A stretch of DNA of 64,000 nucleotides from Candidatus Pseudoruminococcus merdavium. GTDB lineage: Bacteria; Bacillota; Clostridia; Oscillospirales; Ruminococcaceae. This document shows, one piece after another, positions 37,232 through 46,821 of the stretch (positions are counted from its first letter, which is position 1; each line of letters starts with the position of its first letter). The DNA lies in assembly GCA_904419745.1 (NCBI GenBank), contig CAJFSS010000005.1, forward strand, positions 1-64,000. The letters run 5' to 3'. A program made the position numbers and the translations under genes. A model generated the notes under the pieces. The model did no database searches. It was not told where the DNA came from and worked only from the letters and a program-made list of their open reading frames with translations.

Positions 37232-38254
37232 GTGAAAGCCCAATTTTGGATTATACCGATTTTGGCAGTCTTGCTGTTTACTGTGCCCATGTTAGCCATG
37301 GTGCCTGGACAGTCGGAAGATATCCCAAAATCATCACAGGCAAGCTCTTCGTCCAATACCTCGAGTATCCAGTCAGCGGACATTGGTATTCGAAAAAAAG
37401 ATTTGAAATTCAAGGTTTTGGACAGTAGTACTGGAAAAACAAAAACTTATACGGCAAAAGAATTTGCCATTGGGGCGATTGCTGCTGAAATGCCTCCGAG
37501 TTTTCATATCGAAGCACTGAAAGCACAGGGGCTTGCAGCTTTGACTTATGCGACCCGTCTAAAACTGCAAAATGAAACACAGGAAAATACGGATTTAAAA
37601 GGCGCGGATTTTGCACTGGGAGATGGTTCCTTTACCGGTTTTATGAAAAAAGAGGAGATGAAAGAACGGTATGGAGAAAATTTTGATACCTATTATGAAA
37701 AAATTGAACAGGCAGCAAAGGAAATTTGTGATAAACTGATTGTCTATGATTCCCAGCCAATTGTTGCAGCATACCATGCTATTTCTGGAGGAAAAACAGA
37801 AGCGGCACAAAATGTATGGCAATCTTCCGTAGATTATCTGGTTCCTGTAGACAGTGTGGGGGACGAACTTTCTCCGGATTATGAAAAGAGTGTTTCTATG
37901 AGTGCGGAGGAAGTAAAAGAGAAACTGTCGGCTGGGATTGATGGAACTGATTTTTCTGGAGATCCTTCAGGCTGGATTACGGTTGTCAGCCGGACAGAAT
38001 CTGAAACAGTTAATGAGGTAACAGTGGGCGGGGTATCTACAACTGGGAAACAGGTGCGCTCCCTATTAGGACTGCGTTCTGCGGATTTTTCCGTTTCCTA
38101 TGCTGAAAATACCTTTACTTTTATCACAAAGGGATATGGGCATGCTGTAGGAATGAGCCAATATGGAGCAGACTACCTTGCAAGACAAGGAAATACTTAT
38201 GAACAGATAATCCAGCATTATTATACAGGGGTACAGATTATAACAGTGGACTGA
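37232..38254 (+). CDS. spoIID: stage II sporulation protein D (SpoIID/LytB)
   Basis: A 340-aa protein starting at GTG 37232 behind AAAGGAAGG. An N-terminal membrane helix (FWIIPILAVLLFTVPMLAMV) precedes a Ser-rich linker and the SpoIID domain, including AAEMPPSFHIEALKAQ, AAYHAISGGKTE and the C-terminal GYGHAVGMSQYGAD. SpoIID is a peptidoglycan lytic transglycosylase that, with SpoIIM and SpoIIP, drives engulfment; those partners are not in the window. Confidence 0.92.
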   Translation: MKAQFWIIPILAVLLFTVPMLAMVPGQSEDIPKSSQASSSSNTSSIQSADIGIRKKDLKFKVLDSSTGKTKTYTAKEFAIGAIAAEMPPSFHIEALKAQGLAALTYATRLKLQNETQENTDLKGADFALGDGSFTGFMKKEEMKERYGENFDTYYEKIEQAAKEICDKLIVYDSQPIVAAYHAISGGKTEAAQNVWQSSVDYLVPVDSVGDELSPDYEKSVSMSAEEVKEKLSAGIDGTDFSGDPSGWITVVSRTESETVNEVTVGGVSTTGKQVRSLLGLRSADFSVSYAENTFTFITKGYGHAVGMSQYGADYLARQGNTYEQIIQHYYTGVQIITVD

Positions 38255-38287
38255 TGAAAGGGGTAAAAAGAAAAGTTTTGGGGATAC

Positions 38288-38316
38288 TTGCCTGTAGAAG
38301 GTACATTGGCTATAAT
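38288..38316 (+). promoter_or_regulatory. sigma-A-type promoter of the HAD gene
   Basis: TTGCCT and TATAAT are spaced 17 bp apart, 67 bp before the start codon of the following HAD gene. Confidence 0.65.
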
Positions 38317-38382
38317 GGAACGCGGCCTATATAAAATTTGGGAATATGGATGCTCAGGCAGGAAAGGATTTATTGATTACCC

Positions 38383-39042
38383 ATGGAAAAACAGAGAAAA
38401 GCAACGCCGTTTCAGGCACTGATTTTTGATTTTGACGGTACCCTGGTCGATTCTATGAATCTTTGGGACCACCTTGCTGGAGAGCTGCTGGAAAAAAGGG
38501 GAATTTCGGCGCCGGAAGGGCTGGATGAAATTCTGGCTCCAATGAGTACGGAGCAGTCGGCCAACTATCTGGTAAAAAAATATAATCTTGGAATTTTTCC
38601 GGCAGATTTCGTTAAGGAGATGTACGAGGCCATTGAGGAAAAATACCGCACCCAAGTACAAATCAAACCATTTGTCGGCCAATATCTTCAAAAAAAATAT
38701 GAACAGGGATATCCTATGTGTGTGGCGACTGCAAATTCTTCTGTAATTACACAACAGACTCTTCGCCGACTGGGGATTTTTGACTGTTTTTCCTTTATAA
38801 TGACCTGCGATGAACTGGGACTGTCCAAACAGGAACCGGAGTTTTACAGTAAAACAGCCGAAAAACTGGGATTTCCTCCCGAAGAGACTCTGGTGTTTGA
38901 GGATACTCTGCACAGTGCGCGGGCGGCCAAGGAAGCAGGATGTTTGGTGGCTGGGATCTTTGACCTGGCTTCTTGGAAAGATGAGCGGGAAATGCGCCGT
39001 ATCTGTGATTATTATCTCACTTCTTTCAGTGAATGGGCTTGA
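38383..39042 (+). CDS. HAD-family phosphatase/phosphomutase-like
   Basis: A 219-aa protein with motif I DFDGTLVDSM near 17-26, helical cap, motif II VATANSS, and the C-terminal acidic motif EDTLHSA. The arrangement resembles beta-phosphoglucomutase and related sugar-phosphate phosphatases. An in-frame stop nine bases upstream fixes ATG 38383; the ribosome binding site (GGAAAGGA) is distant. Substrate unknown. Confidence 0.85.
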   Translation: MEKQRKATPFQALIFDFDGTLVDSMNLWDHLAGELLEKRGISAPEGLDEILAPMSTEQSANYLVKKYNLGIFPADFVKEMYEAIEEKYRTQVQIKPFVGQYLQKKYEQGYPMCVATANSSVITQQTLRRLGIFDCFSFIMTCDELGLSKQEPEFYSKTAEKLGFPPEETLVFEDTLHSARAAKEAGCLVAGIFDLASWKDEREMRRICDYYLTSFSEWA

Positions 39043-39157
39043 GATATAAAATCGTTCCATGTCATTTTGCTGGTAATGCTGTGTGCATTTTTGGACAAAA
39101 AAGTAGGTCCTATCCGTCGTTTGGAATAGAACCTGCCCTGAATATTTGAATAGACTG

Positions 39158-39610
39158 TCAATGCTGTTTGGAGAGGATAGTTCTGTAAAACTGGATGGCC
39201 ATGTCAAAATCCGTTTGATTGGGATGGCCTTTTGCTATGCCTCCTATTAATTGAAAAGGACCAAAAGTATCCAACCCCAGGCATCCAAAAGACCCTATTA
39301 TTTTTAGGGATTTTTGGGTTGCAATTGTTTTTATGGAATTGAGGTAACTCTCTTTTTTGGCGCCACAGGTAAATAGGAAAAATACTGACTTACCGCAAGG
39401 AAGATTGTTTTTTACAAATTGTAATATGGATGAATGAAATTTCCCATAGTAAATTCCGGAAGCAATCCCAATCAGATCATAGCCGGTAAAATCAACATTC
39501 TGAGCTTTTGTAATATCAATCAGGGTAACTGGATCGTTTTCTGAAATTGCATCCAGTACTTTTTTGGTATTTCCATGATGTTTTGAATAATACACAATCG
39601 CAGTTGTCAT
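39158..39610 (-). CDS. flavodoxin-domain protein
   Basis: A 150-aa protein starting at the ATG 39610 preceded by AAAGGAG; the longer frame upstream is not credible. It opens with MTTAIVYYSKHHGNTKKVL, a phosphate-binding loop for FMN, followed by GIASGIYYGKFHSSI and FLFTCGAKKES. It resembles the flavodoxin-like proteins used as electron carriers or in menaquinone-dependent protoporphyrinogen oxidase. A TTGCGC-17-TATTAT promoter lies about 40 bp upstream. Confidence 0.85.
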   Translation of the reverse strand: MTTAIVYYSKHHGNTKKVLDAISENDPVTLIDITKAQNVDFTGYDLIGIASGIYYGKFHSSILQFVKNNLPCGKSVFFLFTCGAKKESYLNSIKTIATQKSLKIIGSFGCLGLDTFGPFQLIGGIAKGHPNQTDFDMAIQFYRTILSKQH

Positions 39611-39798
39611 GAAGGAATTCTCCTTTCTCAATGGATAGTATCCCCATAATATCATACAGAATATACAAGCGCAAACGGACCTGTTTAGGAAAGCAACCCA
39701 TTTTTCTGGGTTGAAGAAGAAATCCCCTGTATAAATGACCCATTTCCGTGCACACTGCTGATAGAACCTTTTTAAAACCACTTGCAGGAGGAATCACA

Positions 39799-40002
39799 AT
39801 GAACCAATACCAGCAGAAAATTGAACGCTTTATGGACGGGCAGATAGGGGAACTCAAAGAGGGGCTGAGTCATCTGAAAGACAGCGATGTCTCCCCAACA
39901 GATTTGGGGGATGTTTACAACGGAATGCTGCGCCATACAGTAGAGTATGAAATAGAACACATGGAATGCCTGAAAAAAGAACTGATCGAAGAATTGAAAT
40001 AA
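39799..40002 (+). CDS. small helical protein, unknown
   Basis: A 67-aa, acidic, mostly helical protein (MNQYQQKIERFMDGQIGEL...) starting at ATG 39799 with GCAGGAGG 8 bp upstream. There is no Cys cluster, membrane segment or recognised family. It is followed by a terminator, so it is probably its own transcript. Confidence 0.6.
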   Translation: MNQYQQKIERFMDGQIGELKEGLSHLKDSDVSPTDLGDVYNGMLRHTVEYEIEHMECLKKELIEELK

Positions 40003-40040
40003 TTTTTTCAGAATAATCAGTTTGTGAAAGTTAAATTTTA

Positions 40041-40090
40041 AAAAATCTTCCCATTCTCCGGATCGTTCCAGGGAGTGGGAAGATTTTTTC
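40041..40090 (+). terminator. Rho-independent terminator
   Basis: AAAATCTTCCCA pairs with TGGGAAGATTTT over a 22-base loop, ending in a T run. Confidence 0.8.
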
Positions 40091-40167
40091 CAGATATTCA
40101 AAGGTATGCTCTTGGCTTTGAGGGGACATCCTAATCATGAGAAAACACTTGAAAGGATGAAATACCC

Positions 40168-40617
40168 TTGCAGATGCAGCGGTTTCGGGATTTTGCGGCG
40201 GTCTATGCCATTGGGTCCGTCGGATACAGCGCTGTGGAAATCCTCTGGCGCGGATTTACCCATTGGACAATGGCCATAACCGGAGGGGTATGTTTTACCC
40301 TACTGCATCTTCTCAATGGGAAGATGCGTAAACATCCGCTCTGGAAAAAATGCCTTGCAGGCAGCGGAGTGATTACAGCGGTCGAATTTACAGCTGGTTG
40401 TATTGTCAATTTGACCTTTCATATGGATGTTTGGGATTATTCTGCAATGGCTGGGAACCTTCTTGGACAAATTTGTCCTCTGTATTCAGTTTTATGGTTT
40501 TTATTATGTATCCCGGTCATGTGGGTATCCAACGCCCTATACCGGATGAAGCCAAATGGAAAAGGACTGTTTCGATACCTGTCAGAATCACGGTTAAAAC
40601 AGCTCTATCGAAGATAA
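40168..40617 (+). CDS. CmpB-like membrane protein (putative ABC transporter permease family)
   Basis: A 149-aa membrane protein with four hydrophobic segments and the family-typical WDYSAMAGNLLGQICPLYSVLWFLL. The family carries the old label putative ABC transporter permease, but no ATPase is nearby and the function is unknown. TTG 40168 (AAAGG about 10 bp upstream) is preferred over ATG 40174. A perfect hairpin terminator follows. Confidence 0.75.
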   Translation: MQMQRFRDFAAVYAIGSVGYSAVEILWRGFTHWTMAITGGVCFTLLHLLNGKMRKHPLWKKCLAGSGVITAVEFTAGCIVNLTFHMDVWDYSAMAGNLLGQICPLYSVLWFLLCIPVMWVSNALYRMKPNGKGLFRYLSESRLKQLYRR

Positions 40618-40620
40618 AAA

Positions 40621-40663
40621 CAACAAAGACCGATGGAACTTGGTTCCATCGGTCTTTGTTGTT
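40621..40663 (+). terminator. Rho-independent terminator, convergent
   Basis: CAACAAAGACCGATGGAAC pairs perfectly with its complement around TTG and is followed by TTG. It sits between convergent genes and can work for both. Confidence 0.88.
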
Positions 40664-40672
40664 TGTCCCATC

Positions 40673-41491
40673 CTATCGGAATAGGCCCCTCTTTTTGGAA
40701 TAGATGGGTTTAATACCATCTGTTGCTTTGTGCCCAAATTCACTTTCTAAAGGAACCATATCCAGATACATCTTATTTAAATAGGGCCTTGCCACCTTTG
40801 CAATCTCATCGAAAATGGACTGCCTGTCTCCACTGAAATCGACAACTAATAGATAACTCCATTCACCGGCTTTTTCCATCAAACGGAGCCACAATGCCTG
40901 GATTGTTTTTTTACTTTTGGCATATGCGCAGATTGCCTGAACCATGTCTTGCGGATAGTTTGCCGGCTCACCGAGTTTGACAGAGGTCTTCTCTGGAACA
41001 CGGTAGTCCACATGTCCTTGATCGGCAAGCTGTTTTTGTTGTTTCAGATGAGCCATCATCTCCCGATCTAACAACAGATTGTCGCTGAAAGGATTAATGA
41101 CGATTCCGCTGCCCCGGCCCTTTTCGACAACCATGGCAACATAGTCGTCAAAACTCATTATCATGGTTTGCGGTTTGCGGTATTTCATGGCCTCCCATTT
41201 TCCAAATTCTTCCCAGTCAATAAAAACCGGATAAAATTGGCGGCCGTCCTGTGTGGTGAGCATGGGAAAAGAAAGGGTGGTACCGGTTGCAAATACTGCC
41301 TGTCCGTTTTCGTTTTTCTCAGGTTGCTGGGAAAACTGCACCAGGGAGAGAAAATAAGCGTTTGTCGCAATTTCTTCCAACAGGCTTTCCATAATCCGTT
41401 TTGCCTGTACTGCGGACTCGGTTTGCCTGCGCTGTGCAAAGAGTTGTTTGAGTTTTGGATTTTCCAGAGGTTTATTGACATCAATTTTCAT
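40673..41491 (-). CDS. SseB-family protein
   Basis: A 272-aa soluble protein. The N-terminal half (FLSLVQF, FPMLTTQDGRQFYPVFIDWEEF, GIVINPFSDN) is an SseB domain; the C-terminal half (YPQDMVQAICAYAKSKKTIQALWLRLM, SYLLVVDFSG) matches the SseB C-terminal domain. SseB was named from serine sensitivity; in the Gram-positive relatives I know its function is unsettled. Confidence 0.82.
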   Translation of the reverse strand: MKIDVNKPLENPKLKQLFAQRRQTESAVQAKRIMESLLEEIATNAYFLSLVQFSQQPEKNENGQAVFATGTTLSFPMLTTQDGRQFYPVFIDWEEFGKWEAMKYRKPQTMIMSFDDYVAMVVEKGRGSGIVINPFSDNLLLDREMMAHLKQQKQLADQGHVDYRVPEKTSVKLGEPANYPQDMVQAICAYAKSKKTIQALWLRLMEKAGEWSYLLVVDFSGDRQSIFDEIAKVARPYLNKMYLDMVPLESEFGHKATDGIKPIYSKKRGLFR

Positions 41492-41542
41492 AGGTTATCT
41501 CTCCTGGTGGATAGATTTGTCAACACGAATCAGAGCTGAAAA

Positions 41543-42067
41543 TCAGCGGATAATGGTGATGCAGCCTTCGTTTCTAGGCTTTGGCTGAGGCGTTTCATTG
41601 GGATAGCCCAGGATAAAGGAGCCAACGCTCAAGTAATTTTCATCCACTCCAAATTCCTTTTGTAGCGCTTTGCCCTCCGGTGTTTCAAAGAAATGGACAA
41701 CAAAATTAATCCAGCAAGAACCAATACCAATGGAATCCGCGGCAAGGAACATATTTTCTATGGCAAGGGAGCCATCGCTTACCGGGGAAATGGCGTCACG
41801 CCGTCCGAATACCAGCACAACTGTTGGCGCGCCATAGAATGGAGCGAAAGAATCATCACGGCCAAGCACCTTTTTTGCAATGTCCAATAGATGTTGGATT
41901 TTTTCCGGATTTTGAAGCACTGTAAAATGCCAGGACTGCTGGTTCATGGCGCTTGGGGCCATACAGCCCGCATCCAGGATAGTTTTCAGCTCTTCATCAG
42001 TAATCTGCTCCGGTTTATAGCTGCGGATACTTCTTCTGTGGTGAATGGTTTTTAATGTCTCATTCAT
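41543..42067 (-). CDS. nitroreductase-family flavoprotein
   Basis: A 174-aa FMN-dependent oxidoreductase. It has the N-terminal HHRRSIRSYKPEQITDEEL signature, APSAMNQQSWHF for FMN contact, and GIGSCWI and GYPNE in the C-terminal half. The substrate is unknown. It is divergent from aroQ. Confidence 0.9.
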   Translation of the reverse strand: MNETLKTIHHRRSIRSYKPEQITDEELKTILDAGCMAPSAMNQQSWHFTVLQNPEKIQHLLDIAKKVLGRDDSFAPFYGAPTVVLVFGRRDAISPVSDGSLAIENMFLAADSIGIGSCWINFVVHFFETPEGKALQKEFGVDENYLSVGSFILGYPNETPQPKPRNEGCITIIR

Positions 42068-42144
42068 AATGGCTTCCTCCTTATCATCTGATTATCTTTA
42101 TCATAGCCCGAGTATTGATAAAAAACAAGGGAAAAAGGAAAACG

Positions 42145-42174
42145 CTTGTAGGATATCCCCGGCCTGTGTTACAA
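42145..42174 (+). promoter_or_regulatory. promoter of aroQ
   Basis: TTGTAG and TACAAT are 18 bp apart, 27 bp before the start codon. Confidence 0.6.
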
Positions 42175-42200
42175 TCGGAAATAGAAAGGCGGGAATTGTT

Positions 42201-42641
42201 ATGAAACTGATGGTGATCAATGGCCCAAATCTCAACATGCTCGGGATTCGGGAAAAAGGGATATATGGTACAAAGGATTTTTCACAGGTCTGTTCTTATA
42301 TTCAGGCAGAAGGGGAAAAACGGGGGCATGAAATTACCCTGCTGCAATCCAATTGCGAAGGGGAAATTATTGATTTTATACAGCGCGCTTATTTTGAACA
42401 ATATGACGGGATTGTGATAAACCCCGGAGCATATACCCACTACAGCTATGCTATCCATGACGCAATCAAGGGAAACGAGATCCCGACGGTGGAGGTGCAC
42501 CTCTCCAATGTCCACCAGCGGGAGGAGTTCCGCCGGGTTTCTGTAACAGCTCCTGCGTGTATCGGGCAGCTTTGCGGCTTTGGGGAACTGGGATACGTAC
42601 TCGCGATCGAGGCTTTGGAAGCCTATCATGCCAGCCGTTAA
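42201..42641 (+). CDS. aroQ: type II 3-dehydroquinate dehydratase
   Basis: A 146-aa enzyme of the shikimate pathway. It starts MKLMVINGPNLNMLGIREKGIYG, with the catalytic Arg and Tyr; the active-site segment INPGAYTHYSYAI (Asn/His), VEVHLSNVHQREEFR and the C-terminal GFGELGY are present. An upstream extension of the frame to 42045 is not credible. It stands alone, unlinked to other aro genes here. Confidence 0.96.
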   Translation: MKLMVINGPNLNMLGIREKGIYGTKDFSQVCSYIQAEGEKRGHEITLLQSNCEGEIIDFIQRAYFEQYDGIVINPGAYTHYSYAIHDAIKGNEIPTVEVHLSNVHQREEFRRVSVTAPACIGQLCGFGELGYVLAIEALEAYHASR

Positions 42642-42653
42642 CAAAAAGAAAAG

Positions 42654-42687
42654 GGCCGGTACAGGAATTCCTGTACCGGCCTGTTTG
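42654..42687 (+). terminator. Rho-independent terminator, convergent
   Basis: GGCCGGTACAGGAA pairs with TTCCTGTACCGGCC with no mismatch, followed by TGTTTGTTTT. It lies between aroQ and thrS and can terminate both. Confidence 0.88.
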
Positions 42688-42689
42688 TT

Positions 42690-44633
42690 TTAGTCAATGG
42701 TTTTTTCACGGATTTCTTTGAGTGCGAGTTCCAGGAAAGCGTCGCTTCCCATAGAACCGAGATCGCCCTTGGAACGATGGCGCACAGAGACTTCTCCGGA
42801 TTCCACTTCTTTGTCACCGCATACCAGCATGTATGGAGTTTTCTCCAACTGGGCCTCGCGGATTTTGTAACCAATTTTTTCGTTGCGGTCATCCACTTCC
42901 ACGCGAATACCTGTGGCAGAGAGTTTTTCTCCGAGCGCTCTGGCATACTCGTGGTGGCGCTCTCCAATGGGCAGGACCTTGACCTGGGTTGGCATTAGCC
43001 ACAGAGGCAGTGCACCTGCATATTTTTCAAGCAGCAGAGCAAGCGTACGTTCATAGCAGCCGATTGAGGTACGATGGATAATATACGGGTTTTTCTTGGT
43101 TCCGTCCGCGTCCACATATTCCATGCCGAATTTTTCCGCAAGCATCTGGTCAATTTGGAGGGTGATAAGAGTATCCTCTTTCCCGTGGACATTGCGGATT
43201 TGAATGTCCAGTTTCGGACCATAGAATGCAGCCTCTCCAACACCGTCCACATAGGGAATTTCCAGGTGATCGAGAATCCGCTTCATTGCGCCCTGGGCTT
43301 CCTCCCATTGTTCCGGCGTACCGATATATTTTTCACGGTCATCCGGATCCCATTTGGAGAAGCGGTAGGAGACGTCTTCATATAGCCCAAGAGTTTTGAG
43401 CATGTAAATGGCGAGTTCCAGGCAGTTTTTGAATTCTTCCTCCAGTTGATCCGGGCGGCACATCAGGTGTCCTTCCGAGATGGTGAACTGGCGGACACGG
43501 ATGAGGCCGTGCATTTCACCGGAGGCTTCATTACGGAACAGTGTAGAAGTCTCGTTATAGCGAAGGGGAAGCTCCCGGTAGCTGCGCTGCTTGTTCAGGT
43601 AAGCCTGGTACTGGAACGGGCAGGTCATTGGGCGCAGGGCAAAGACCTCATCGTCTTTTTCCTCGTCCCCGAGGACAAACATCCCGTCCTTGTAGTGATC
43701 CCAGTGGCCAGAGAGCTTATACAGATCGCTTTTTGCCATAAACGGGGTTTTGGTCAACAGCCAGCCGCGGCGCTGTTCCTCATCCTCAACAAAACGCTGA
43801 AGGAGCTGTAATACCCTTGCGCCTTTGGGCAGCATGATGGGCAGTCCCTGTCCGATGAGATCGGAAGTTGTAAAATACCCAAGCTGGCGGCCGATAATGT
43901 TGTGGTCGCGTTTTTTTGCTTCCTCCATTCTGGCCAGGTGTTCTTCCAGCATGGAGGCTTTCGGAAATGCACAGCCGTAAATCCGGGAAAGCTGCTGGTT
44001 TTTGGCGTCGCCGCGCCAATATGCGCCTGTACACTGGGTGAGCTTGAATGCCTTGATCGGAGAAACGCTCGGCAAATGGGGGCCGGCACACAGGTCGATG
44101 AATTCTCCCTGCCGGTAACAGGTGATGGGTTCGCCTTTTCCAGCATGCTCTGCGATCAGTTCGCATTTATAGGGTTCGTCGCGCTCCTCCATCAATTTGG
44201 TGGCTTCTTCCGGGGACATCTCGATGCGTTCCATTCGGAAGCCCTCTTTGACGATTTTTTTCATTTCTACTTCCAGTTTATCTAAATCCTCACGGGAAAA
44301 GGGCTGGGGAACGTCAAAATCATAGTAAAAACCATTTTCAATGGCAGGGCCAATGGCGAGCTTTGCCTCCGGATACAGGCGTTTGACTGCCTGTGCCAAG
44401 ACATGGGCTGCCGTATGCCAAAAAGTACGTTTTCCGTTTTCATCGTCAAAGCTAAGGATTTCGAGCGCGCAGTCATGGGTGACTGGAGTGATCAGGGAAC
44501 ATACTTCTCCGTCTATTTTTGCTGCACATGCCGTGCGGGCAAGGGAATTGGAAAGATCTTTTGCAATATCCAAAACCAGGATGCCATCATCATATTCCTT
44601 GATAGCGCCGCCTTTTAAGCTGACTTTTACCAT
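42690..44633 (-). CDS. thrS: threonyl-tRNA synthetase
   Basis: A 647-aa class II synthetase: N-terminal TGS domain (1-65), editing domain with the HTAAHVLAQAVKRL zinc/editing motif near 72-85, the catalytic core (about 245-540) with GLIRVRQFTISEGHLMC as motif 2, and a C-terminal anticodon-binding domain (LPIGERHHEYA onward). It is preceded by a T-box leader (44713-44998), so expression responds to uncharged tRNA-Thr. Confidence 0.97.
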   Translation of the reverse strand: MVKVSLKGGAIKEYDDGILVLDIAKDLSNSLARTACAAKIDGEVCSLITPVTHDCALEILSFDDENGKRTFWHTAAHVLAQAVKRLYPEAKLAIGPAIENGFYYDFDVPQPFSREDLDKLEVEMKKIVKEGFRMERIEMSPEEATKLMEERDEPYKCELIAEHAGKGEPITCYRQGEFIDLCAGPHLPSVSPIKAFKLTQCTGAYWRGDAKNQQLSRIYGCAFPKASMLEEHLARMEEAKKRDHNIIGRQLGYFTTSDLIGQGLPIMLPKGARVLQLLQRFVEDEEQRRGWLLTKTPFMAKSDLYKLSGHWDHYKDGMFVLGDEEKDDEVFALRPMTCPFQYQAYLNKQRSYRELPLRYNETSTLFRNEASGEMHGLIRVRQFTISEGHLMCRPDQLEEEFKNCLELAIYMLKTLGLYEDVSYRFSKWDPDDREKYIGTPEQWEEAQGAMKRILDHLEIPYVDGVGEAAFYGPKLDIQIRNVHGKEDTLITLQIDQMLAEKFGMEYVDADGTKKNPYIIHRTSIGCYERTLALLLEKYAGALPLWLMPTQVKVLPIGERHHEYARALGEKLSATGIRVEVDDRNEKIGYKIREAQLEKTPYMLVCGDKEVESGEVSVRHRSKGDLGSMGSDAFLELALKEIREKTID

Positions 44634-44712
44634 AGTTTTTCTCTCCTTTACTTAAAATAGGGTTGCCTATTACGCTGTGTGTATACAGGTTCATCCAATC
44701 TTTGATAATAAA

Positions 44713-44998
44713 TAAAAAACGCCTCATCCCCTTCGGTTTAGATAAGGGATGAAGCGATACACTGCTCCACGGTTCCACCCTGATTGCGCCAAACAAAAAA
44801 TAAAATATGACGCCGGCTTCGTTGACCCTTAACGCGGGAAACGGTACGGATTTTCCAAAATTATTGGATTTTCCTCCGCACAGCTCTGAGGCGGTATTCA
44901 GTTTTTGCTGTCATTGGTCCACGCTCTCAGCCGGTGACGCGGGCTCTCTTTACGGCAGTTTCAAAACCTACTGTCCTCTTCTATGCTTTTACTCTTAT
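44713..44998 (-). promoter_or_regulatory. T-box riboswitch leader of thrS, specifier ACC
   Basis: On the minus strand the leader has a Stem I with AGAGAG and GGCTGAGAG elements, a specifier loop GAATACCGC giving the Thr codon ACC at 44893-44895, the T-box core AGGGTGGAACCGTGG at 44767-44781, and a terminator GCTTCATCCC.../GGGATGAGGC followed by TTTTTT at 44717-44756. Uncharged tRNA-Thr pairing with ACC and the T-box bulge would favour antitermination. Confidence 0.95.
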
Positions 44999-45005
44999 GT
45001 ACATT

Positions 45006-45034
45006 ATAGTAACACTCCAGGTTTTTGTTGTCAA
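45006..45034 (-). promoter_or_regulatory. promoter of the thrS T-box leader
   Basis: On the minus strand TTGACA is followed 17 bp later by TACTAT; a TATAAT three bases further on gives 20-bp spacing. The transcript would begin just before the T-box Stem I. Confidence 0.7.
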
Positions 45035-45048
45035 CTATGACAATTCGC

Positions 45049-45077
45049 TTGACAAGTATATGTATAGGATTTAAAAT
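45049..45077 (+). promoter_or_regulatory. sigma-A promoter of rny
   Basis: TTGACA and TAAAAT are 17 bp apart. It is divergent from the thrS leader promoter, with the two -35 boxes only 14 bp apart. Confidence 0.75.
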
Positions 45078-45178
45078 AAATAAAGAATGTAAATGGATAC
45101 GCATTTGTGCATTCTTACCATTTTTTTAGAATTTGAAAATTGGAAACATTAAAAAAAGGGAGGTATTGTGACAACAGC

Positions 45179-46747
45179 ATGAACGACATGACGACTACGA
45201 TTCTGATTACCGTCGTCGCTGCCGTGGTCGTGGGAATCATCTGTGGCATTGTCTTTTTCCTGCTTGGTATCAAGTACCGGAAAAAAGTAGCCGAGGCGGA
45301 GATTGGCTCTGCCGAAGAAGAAGCGAAACGAATCATCAGCGAATCAGCCAAGACCGCCGAAGTCAAAAAGAAAGAGGCGATGATCGAGGCACGCGATGAA
45401 ATACACCGAGCACGTAACGAATCAGAAAAAGAACTCCGGGAACGCCGCAATGAGGTACAGCGGCAGGAACGGCGCATTCAGCAAAAAGAAGAAACCCTGG
45501 ATCGCAAAATCGAAAACTTGGAGCGCAAGGATGATCAGCTCCAGACAAAGATCCGCGAGGTTGAAAAAAAACTGGCCGAGGCGGATGAGGTCAAACAGCG
45601 CCAGTTTAATATGCTGGAGAAAATCTCCGGTTTTTCTGTGGAACAGGCAAAGGATTACCTGCTTCAGAATTTAGAAGACGAACTGACTCATGAAAAAGCG
45701 ATCAAAATCAATAATTTTGAGCAACAACTCAAAGATGAAGCGGAGCAGCGCGCAAGGGAACTGATTTCCATGTCCATTCAGCGCTGCGCAGCGGATCATG
45801 TGGCGGAGGCGACCGTCTCCGTTGTTTCTTTGCCAAATGATGAAATGAAAGGCCGCATTATTGGGCGTGAAGGACGTAATATCCGCGCTTTGGAAACCCT
45901 GACTGGTGTGGATTTGATTATCGACGACACACCAGAAGCCATTACTCTTTCCAGCTTTGATCCTGTCCGGCGCGAAATTGCCCGGATTACTTTGGAAAAG
46001 CTCATTGCGGACGGACGTATCCACCCCGCAAGAATTGAGGAAATGGTTGAAAAATCCAAGAGGGAAATCGAGCAGAAAATTAAACAGGAAGGTGAGCGGG
46101 CGGTCCTGGAGGCTGGAGTCCATGGGATTCACCACGAACTGGTCAAAATCCTTGGACGGTTGTATTACCGCACCAGTTATGGGCAGAATGTCCTCAATCA
46201 TTCTCTGGAAGTCTCCCATCTGGCGGGAATGCTGGCAGCGGAACTTGGAGAGGATGAAGCGCTTGCACGGCGTGCAGGGTTGTTGCATGATATCGGCAAA
46301 GCACTTGACCACGAATATGAGGGCTCTCATATCCAAATCGGAGTAGAAGTTGCCCGTCGATATCGTGAAAATGCGGATGTGGTCCATGCGATTGAAGCAC
46401 ACCATGGCGACGTGGAAGCGAGGACTGTAATTGCCTGTTTGGTTCAGGCAGCGGATGCAATTTCTGCGGCACGTCCGGGAGCACGTAGGGAAAATCTTGA
46501 AAATTACATTAAACGGCTTGAGAAACTGGAAGAAATCGCAAACTCTTTTGAAGGTGTTGAAAAATCCTACGCCATTCAAGCTGGACGCGAAATTCGGATT
46601 ATGCTCAAACCAGAAGTTGTTAGTGACGATCAGTTGACCCTGGTTGCCCGTGATATTGTCAAAAAAATTGAGAGTGAACTGGATTATCCAGGACAGATTA
46701 AAGTGCATGTGATTCGCGAAAATCGTGCGATTGAATATGCCAAATAA
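45179..46747 (+). CDS. rny: ribonuclease Y
   Basis: A 522-aa membrane-anchored endonuclease that starts mRNA decay. N-terminal membrane helix (about 4-27), a long charged coiled coil (30-200), KH domain with [15 protein letters not shown] near 219-235, and HD domain with HSLEVSHL and [10 protein letters not shown] near 340-375. ATG 45179 is 15 bp from GGGAGG, rather far, but no other in-frame start is closer. ymdB and spoVS follow, the Bacillus order. Confidence 0.95.
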   Translation: MNDMTTTILITVVAAVVVGIICGIVFFLLGIKYRKKVAEAEIGSAEEEAKRIISESAKTAEVKKKEAMIEARDEIHRARNESEKELRERRNEVQRQERRIQQKEETLDRKIENLERKDDQLQTKIREVEKKLAEADEVKQRQFNMLEKISGFSVEQAKDYLLQNLEDELTHEKAIKINNFEQQLKDEAEQRARELISMSIQRCAADHVAEATVSVVSLPNDEMKGRIIGREGRNIRALETLTGVDLIIDDTPEAITLSSFDPVRREIARITLEKLIADGRIHPARIEEMVEKSKREIEQKIKQEGERAVLEAGVHGIHHELVKILGRLYYRTSYGQNVLNHSLEVSHLAGMLAAELGEDEALARRAGLLHDIGKALDHEYEGSHIQIGVEVARRYRENADVVHAIEAHHGDVEARTVIACLVQAADAISAARPGARRENLENYIKRLEKLEEIANSFEGVEKSYAIQAGREIRIMLKPEVVSDDQLTLVARDIVKKIESELDYPGQIKVHVIRENRAIEYAK

Positions 46748-46759
46748 GTTGAAAGAAAG

Positions 46760-46798
46760 ACAGGGGAGATTATCTTGGATAATTTCCCCTGTTGTTTT
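46760..46798 (+). terminator. terminator/attenuator hairpin between rny and ymdB
   Basis: ACAGGGGAGATTAT pairs with ATAATTTCCCCTGT (one G.T pair) around a 5-base loop and is followed by TGTTTTC. It would reduce ymdB transcription relative to rny. Confidence 0.75.
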
Positions 46799-46821
46799 CT
46801 ACGAAGGGAAAGGGAATACTT

